A program made the position numbers and the translations under genes. The notes beneath the pieces were generated by a model that did no database searches, was not told where the DNA came from, and saw nothing but the letters and a program-made list of their open reading frames with translations. Shown piece by piece: positions 48,568 through 48,666 of a stretch of 48,666 bases of DNA (position 1 is the first letter of the stretch; each line of letters begins with the position of its first letter). The DNA is from Solirubrobacterales bacterium. Lineage in GTDB: Bacteria; Actinomycetota; Thermoleophilia; Solirubrobacterales; 70-9. The stretch spans positions 1 through 48,666 of the forward strand of contig JADGPJ010000010.1 of NCBI GenBank assembly GCA_017882505.1. The letters run 5' to 3'.

Positions 48568-48666
48568 TGACCGACATCGTCATGCCCCGCCTCTCCGACT
48601 CGATGGAGGAGGGGACGATCCTGGTCTGGATGAAGCAGGTGGGGGACGAGGTCGCGGTCGGGGACG
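48567..48666 (+). CDS. pdhC: dihydrolipoamide acyltransferase E2 (partial, runs off the window)
   Basis: Only the first 33 codons are present. MTDIVMPRLSDSMEEGTI and WMKQVGDEVAVGD are the start of a lipoyl (biotinyl-like) domain as found at the N-terminus of E2 subunits. The ATG overlaps the pdhB stop. The lipoyl-Lys and catalytic domain lie beyond the edge. Confidence 0.9.
   Translation, partial: MTDIVMPRLSDSMEEGTILVWMKQVGDEVAVGD

Overview
The window is one continuous, very GC-rich, tightly packed bacterial chromosome segment (51 protein genes, 2 tRNA genes). The gene content points to an actinobacterium: a dnaK-grpE-dnaJ-hspR-clpB operon, inositol-phosphate synthase next to a phosphatidylinositol-phosphate-type synthase, a split purS/purQ/purL FGAM synthase, and many apparently leaderless genes with a TANNNT box about 7 nt before the start codon. 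The protein style suggests the deep actinobacterial class Thermoleophilia (Solirubrobacterales-like). That placement is an inference from gene content and sequence flavour, not from a marker-gene search. No phage, integrase, transposase or CRISPR array was seen; this is housekeeping chromosome.

Layout. 1-8.7 kb: an odd tRNA with a hairpin in its D-loop, an SDR oxidoreductase, then leftward argF-lgt-prmC-lysS. Divergent to these are an EEP-family hydrolase, a histone-H1/phasin-like protein, a TrmA-family RNA methyltransferase and an LLM flavin oxidoreductase. 8.8-13.5 kb (leftward): a UDG-superfamily protein with altered catalytic motifs and an inositol-lipid cluster. The cluster holds a PAP2/Aur1-like membrane phosphatase or transferase, a CDP-alcohol phosphatidyltransferase, inositol-3-phosphate synthase, and an unusual fusion of a PimA-like acceptor domain with a PHP phosphoesterase. 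13.6-16.1 kb: endonuclease III-like glycosylase, cytochrome c, secreted EEP hydrolase. 16.2-22.9 kb: the heat-shock operon. 23-25.7 kb: a TcpC-like membrane protein overlapping a secreted double-transglycosylase/NlpC-P60 cell-wall hydrolase. 25.8-39.8 kb: purine biosynthesis (purD, purE, purB, purC, purS, purQ, purL, purF, purN, purH) with small redox or membrane genes and a P450 interspersed; purM and purK are absent. 39.8-43.7 kb: a LOG-family nucleosidase directly behind tRNA-Lys, then thiamin genes (a thiS-thiG fusion, thiO behind a TPP riboswitch, divergent thiE). 44.3 kb to the end: lpd, a DsbA/HCCA-isomerase-like protein and pdhA-pdhB-pdhC; pdhC runs off the edge.

How they work together. 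The purine genes cover IMP synthesis except the PurM and PurK steps. The thiamin genes build the thiazole half and join it to the pyrimidine, and the product TPP is the cofactor of the PdhAB dehydrogenase at the right end. Ino1 makes inositol-3-phosphate, the CDP-alcohol transferase attaches it to a lipid, and two neighbouring phosphatase-type proteins are candidates for the dephosphorylation step that, to my knowledge, lacks an assigned enzyme in actinobacteria.

Most notable: the PimA-N/PHP fusion in the inositol-lipid cluster; the tRNA with a UUCG-capped hairpin in its D-loop; two copies of a 40-bp palindromic repeat read in frame at the end of thiO; a CTG start for purS; overlapping back-to-back promoters at argF; and a 14-bp palindrome in the spacers of two divergent promoters.
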